From positions 372,001 through 436,000 of the forward strand of contig NZ_CP084463.1 in NCBI RefSeq assembly GCF_020405185.1: a stretch of 64,000 bases of DNA, written 5' to 3'. How positions within the stretch are numbered: position 1 is the stretch's first letter; each line of letters starts with the position of its first letter. This DNA is from Halomicrobium salinisoli (GTDB lineage: Archaea > Halobacteriota > Halobacteria > Halobacteriales > Haloarculaceae). The position numbers and the translations under genes were made by a program. The notes under the pieces were generated by a model that had not been told where the DNA came from, did no database searches, and saw only the letters and a program-made list of their open reading frames with translations. Below are positions 62,717 through 64,000 of the stretch, piece after piece.

Positions 62717-63343
62717 CTAGAGGTTGACCGCGGTGGTGCCGCTCAGCGATTCGGGGACCACCAGACGCTCGGTAGTCGCCGTACCGGAGGACGTGGTGAT
62801 CCGAAGGGTGGCCGTCGCACCTTCGTCGAGCGCGTTAGGCCCTGCCAGGTCCTCACTGGCTACGTCGCTCGAAGACAGGGCGAATTTCATGTTGATCCTG
62901 TCGTCCGGGCTGTTGATGACCGGCGAGGAGTCGTCGTTGTCCTTGAACGGCTGGACGTGGAAGACGCCGTCCGCGTTCGCGTTGTTGGTCGCGTCCGAGA
63001 CGATGTTGTAGGTGCCCGTCTCGTCGACCCACTGGACAGTTACTTCGTCGAGGTCGATGTCGTCGGCGCCGGGCGCCTTGGTCGTCGTCAGCGAGACGTT
63101 ACCGATCGCCCCGTCGCCCGACACGCCGGTCTTCTCGCCGGTCGACGAGAGGATCTGCAGCCGGTTGGTGACCTGCTCCTGACTCTCCTGGCCGGTCTGT
63201 TCCGCCGAGCTCTGGAGGAACCCGGCCGTGTTGATCAGCACGCCCGCGGCGATCGCCGCGACCAGGACCATCGCGATGAACACGATGAGGGTCCCGATCC
63301 CGACCTGACCGCGGTCGTCGTCGTTCGTGAGTTGCTCGATCAT
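62717..63343 (-). CDS. archaellin (major archaellum filament protein)
   Basis: A 208-residue archaellin. The class III signal peptide is cleaved by PibD/ArlK after Gly12 in [15 protein letters not shown]. The following hydrophobic helix (about 13-38) builds the filament core. The beta-rich outer domain includes one N-glycosylation sequon (Asn82-Val-Ser). It is the only archaellin gene in the window and is transcribed in the same direction as the arl operon, 6 kb to its right. A CTTATTACC TATA-like box lies about 60 bases upstream (near 63405), predicting a leader of about 30 bases. Confidence 0.93.
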   Translation of the reverse strand: MIEQLTNDDDRGQVGIGTLIVFIAMVLVAAIAAGVLINTAGFLQSSAEQTGQESQEQVTNRLQILSSTGEKTGVSGDGAIGNVSLTTTKAPGADDIDLDEVTVQWVDETGTYNIVSDATNNANADGVFHVQPFKDNDDSSPVINSPDDRINMKFALSSSDVASEDLAGPNALDEGATATLRITTSSGTATTERLVVPESLSGTTAVNL

Positions 63344-63622
63344 GGTTGTGTGCCGCCCAGAGTGGCGCTCACTCCGGACTCTACCACCCAAGTGGAAACT
63401 AACCGGTAATAAGGGTGACCCGCGAAATATCACGCCTGAAAACGGCCTCTCGCCGCCGATTCTCCGGGATTCACGGATGAAAATACGGTGGCAGGCGGCC
63501 GGATACGACGATCGGCGACGAGGTGTTACCGGGTGGAAACACGGCGAGTATCGAATTCGATTTCGACCGGCGGGGCGGTTCGTCCTCACGTGCGCCCGGG
63601 CCAGCGACGGTCGATCAGCGAG

Positions 63623-63898
63623 TCACTCGTAGGTGACGAGGCTGTACATCACCAGCAGGAACCCGCACGTCGTCAGCAGGCTGTTGACCAGCAGGAGCGA
63701 CTTCGCGCCGTCGAAGTCAGTGATGAAGGCGCTGATCATCGTCGCGGCCGCGCCGGCGACGGCGAGCGCGAACCCGAGCGAGAGGTGTAGCATCGCCCGA
63801 CGAGATGTCTGGACGTAGGCCCGGACCGCCATCCCGGCCATCGTGAGGCCGGCGACGACGAACACGAGGGTAGAGGTCGCGTAGAGCAGTTCTATCAT
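63623..63898 (-). CDS. small membrane protein with three helices, haloarchaeal
   Basis: A 91-residue protein with three hydrophobic segments (about 3-24, 38-56 and 66-88) and a basic turn (YVQTSRRAM). It resembles the small membrane proteins that in haloarchaea accompany helix-turn-helix regulators (DUF7521-like), but no such regulator is visible before the right edge. The ATG at 63898 is used. The 279 bases between it and the archaellin gene hold only promoter-like AT-rich sequence. No gene is supported from 63899 to the window end. Confidence 0.65.
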   Translation of the reverse strand: MIELLYATSTLVFVVAGLTMAGMAVRAYVQTSRRAMLHLSLGFALAVAGAAATMISAFITDFDGAKSLLLVNSLLTTCGFLLVMYSLVTYE

Positions 63899-64000
63899 CG
63901 ACACCGGTTCCGGATTTACGGTTACTCCTAATAAATCCACGCACGAAAATATCTCTCGTGATAACGGTTATCGGCGTCTCGATAGTCGTTTTCACGGACG

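Overview
The window comes from a haloarchaeon (class Halobacteria). The DNA is very GC-rich and the predicted proteins are strongly acidic. There are Tat lipoprotein signals, an archaellum (arl) cluster next to che genes, archaeal eIF1A, an archaeal RNase P RNA, and many promoters whose TATA box lies about 26 bases before the start codon (leaderless mRNAs). A genus cannot be fixed from the sequence alone; a relative of Haloarcula is only a guess. No transposase, CRISPR array, tRNA or prophage was seen.

Layout. 1-9 kb holds housekeeping and membrane genes: a metallo-beta-lactamase-fold hydrolase cut by the left edge, 6-phosphogluconate dehydrogenase, a site-2 protease, an arylsulfotransferase-like protein, a ZIP transporter, an FMN reductase, an ArsR-type regulator, an auxin-carrier-type transporter and thiE. 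9.0-9.5 kb is a gene-free island of nested inverted repeats, followed by an ABC exporter with a palindromic operator and by eIF1A. 12.3-20 kb is an iron-uptake region: a Rieske protein and an FecBCD-type ABC importer plus a second binding protein, with four copies of the inverted repeat TTAGGC-N2-GCCTAA at their promoters. 20-30 kb carries a beta-CASP nuclease, two lipoproteins, a MATE exporter, an aldo/keto reductase, the RNase P RNA and nicotinate phosphoribosyltransferase. 29-35 kb is a complete phosphate operon (pstS-C-A-B plus an AbrB-PhoU regulator). 35-50 kb has a tandem pair of putative zinc-protease lipoproteins, nicotinamidase, dihydroorotase, a NarK-type transporter, three universal stress proteins, a DHH phosphoesterase and several small conserved proteins. 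50-63 kb is the motility locus: arlCE-F-G-H-I-J, cheY-cheC-cheD, and further right an archaellin gene separated from them by a large membrane protein, a secreted protein and a soluble protein.

The most unusual signals are in the DNA between and inside genes. A family of small hairpins has freely varying but paired stems around a conserved 11-base loop (sense-strand consensus GANYGNARNGA). Two copies start directly after a GAG-TAG stop, one forms the C-terminal end of a protein, and related DNA is embedded in frame inside cheC. The 3' end of the DHH gene is present twice, differing only at synonymous sites, on either side of a 42-codon ORF, which points to allelic recombination.
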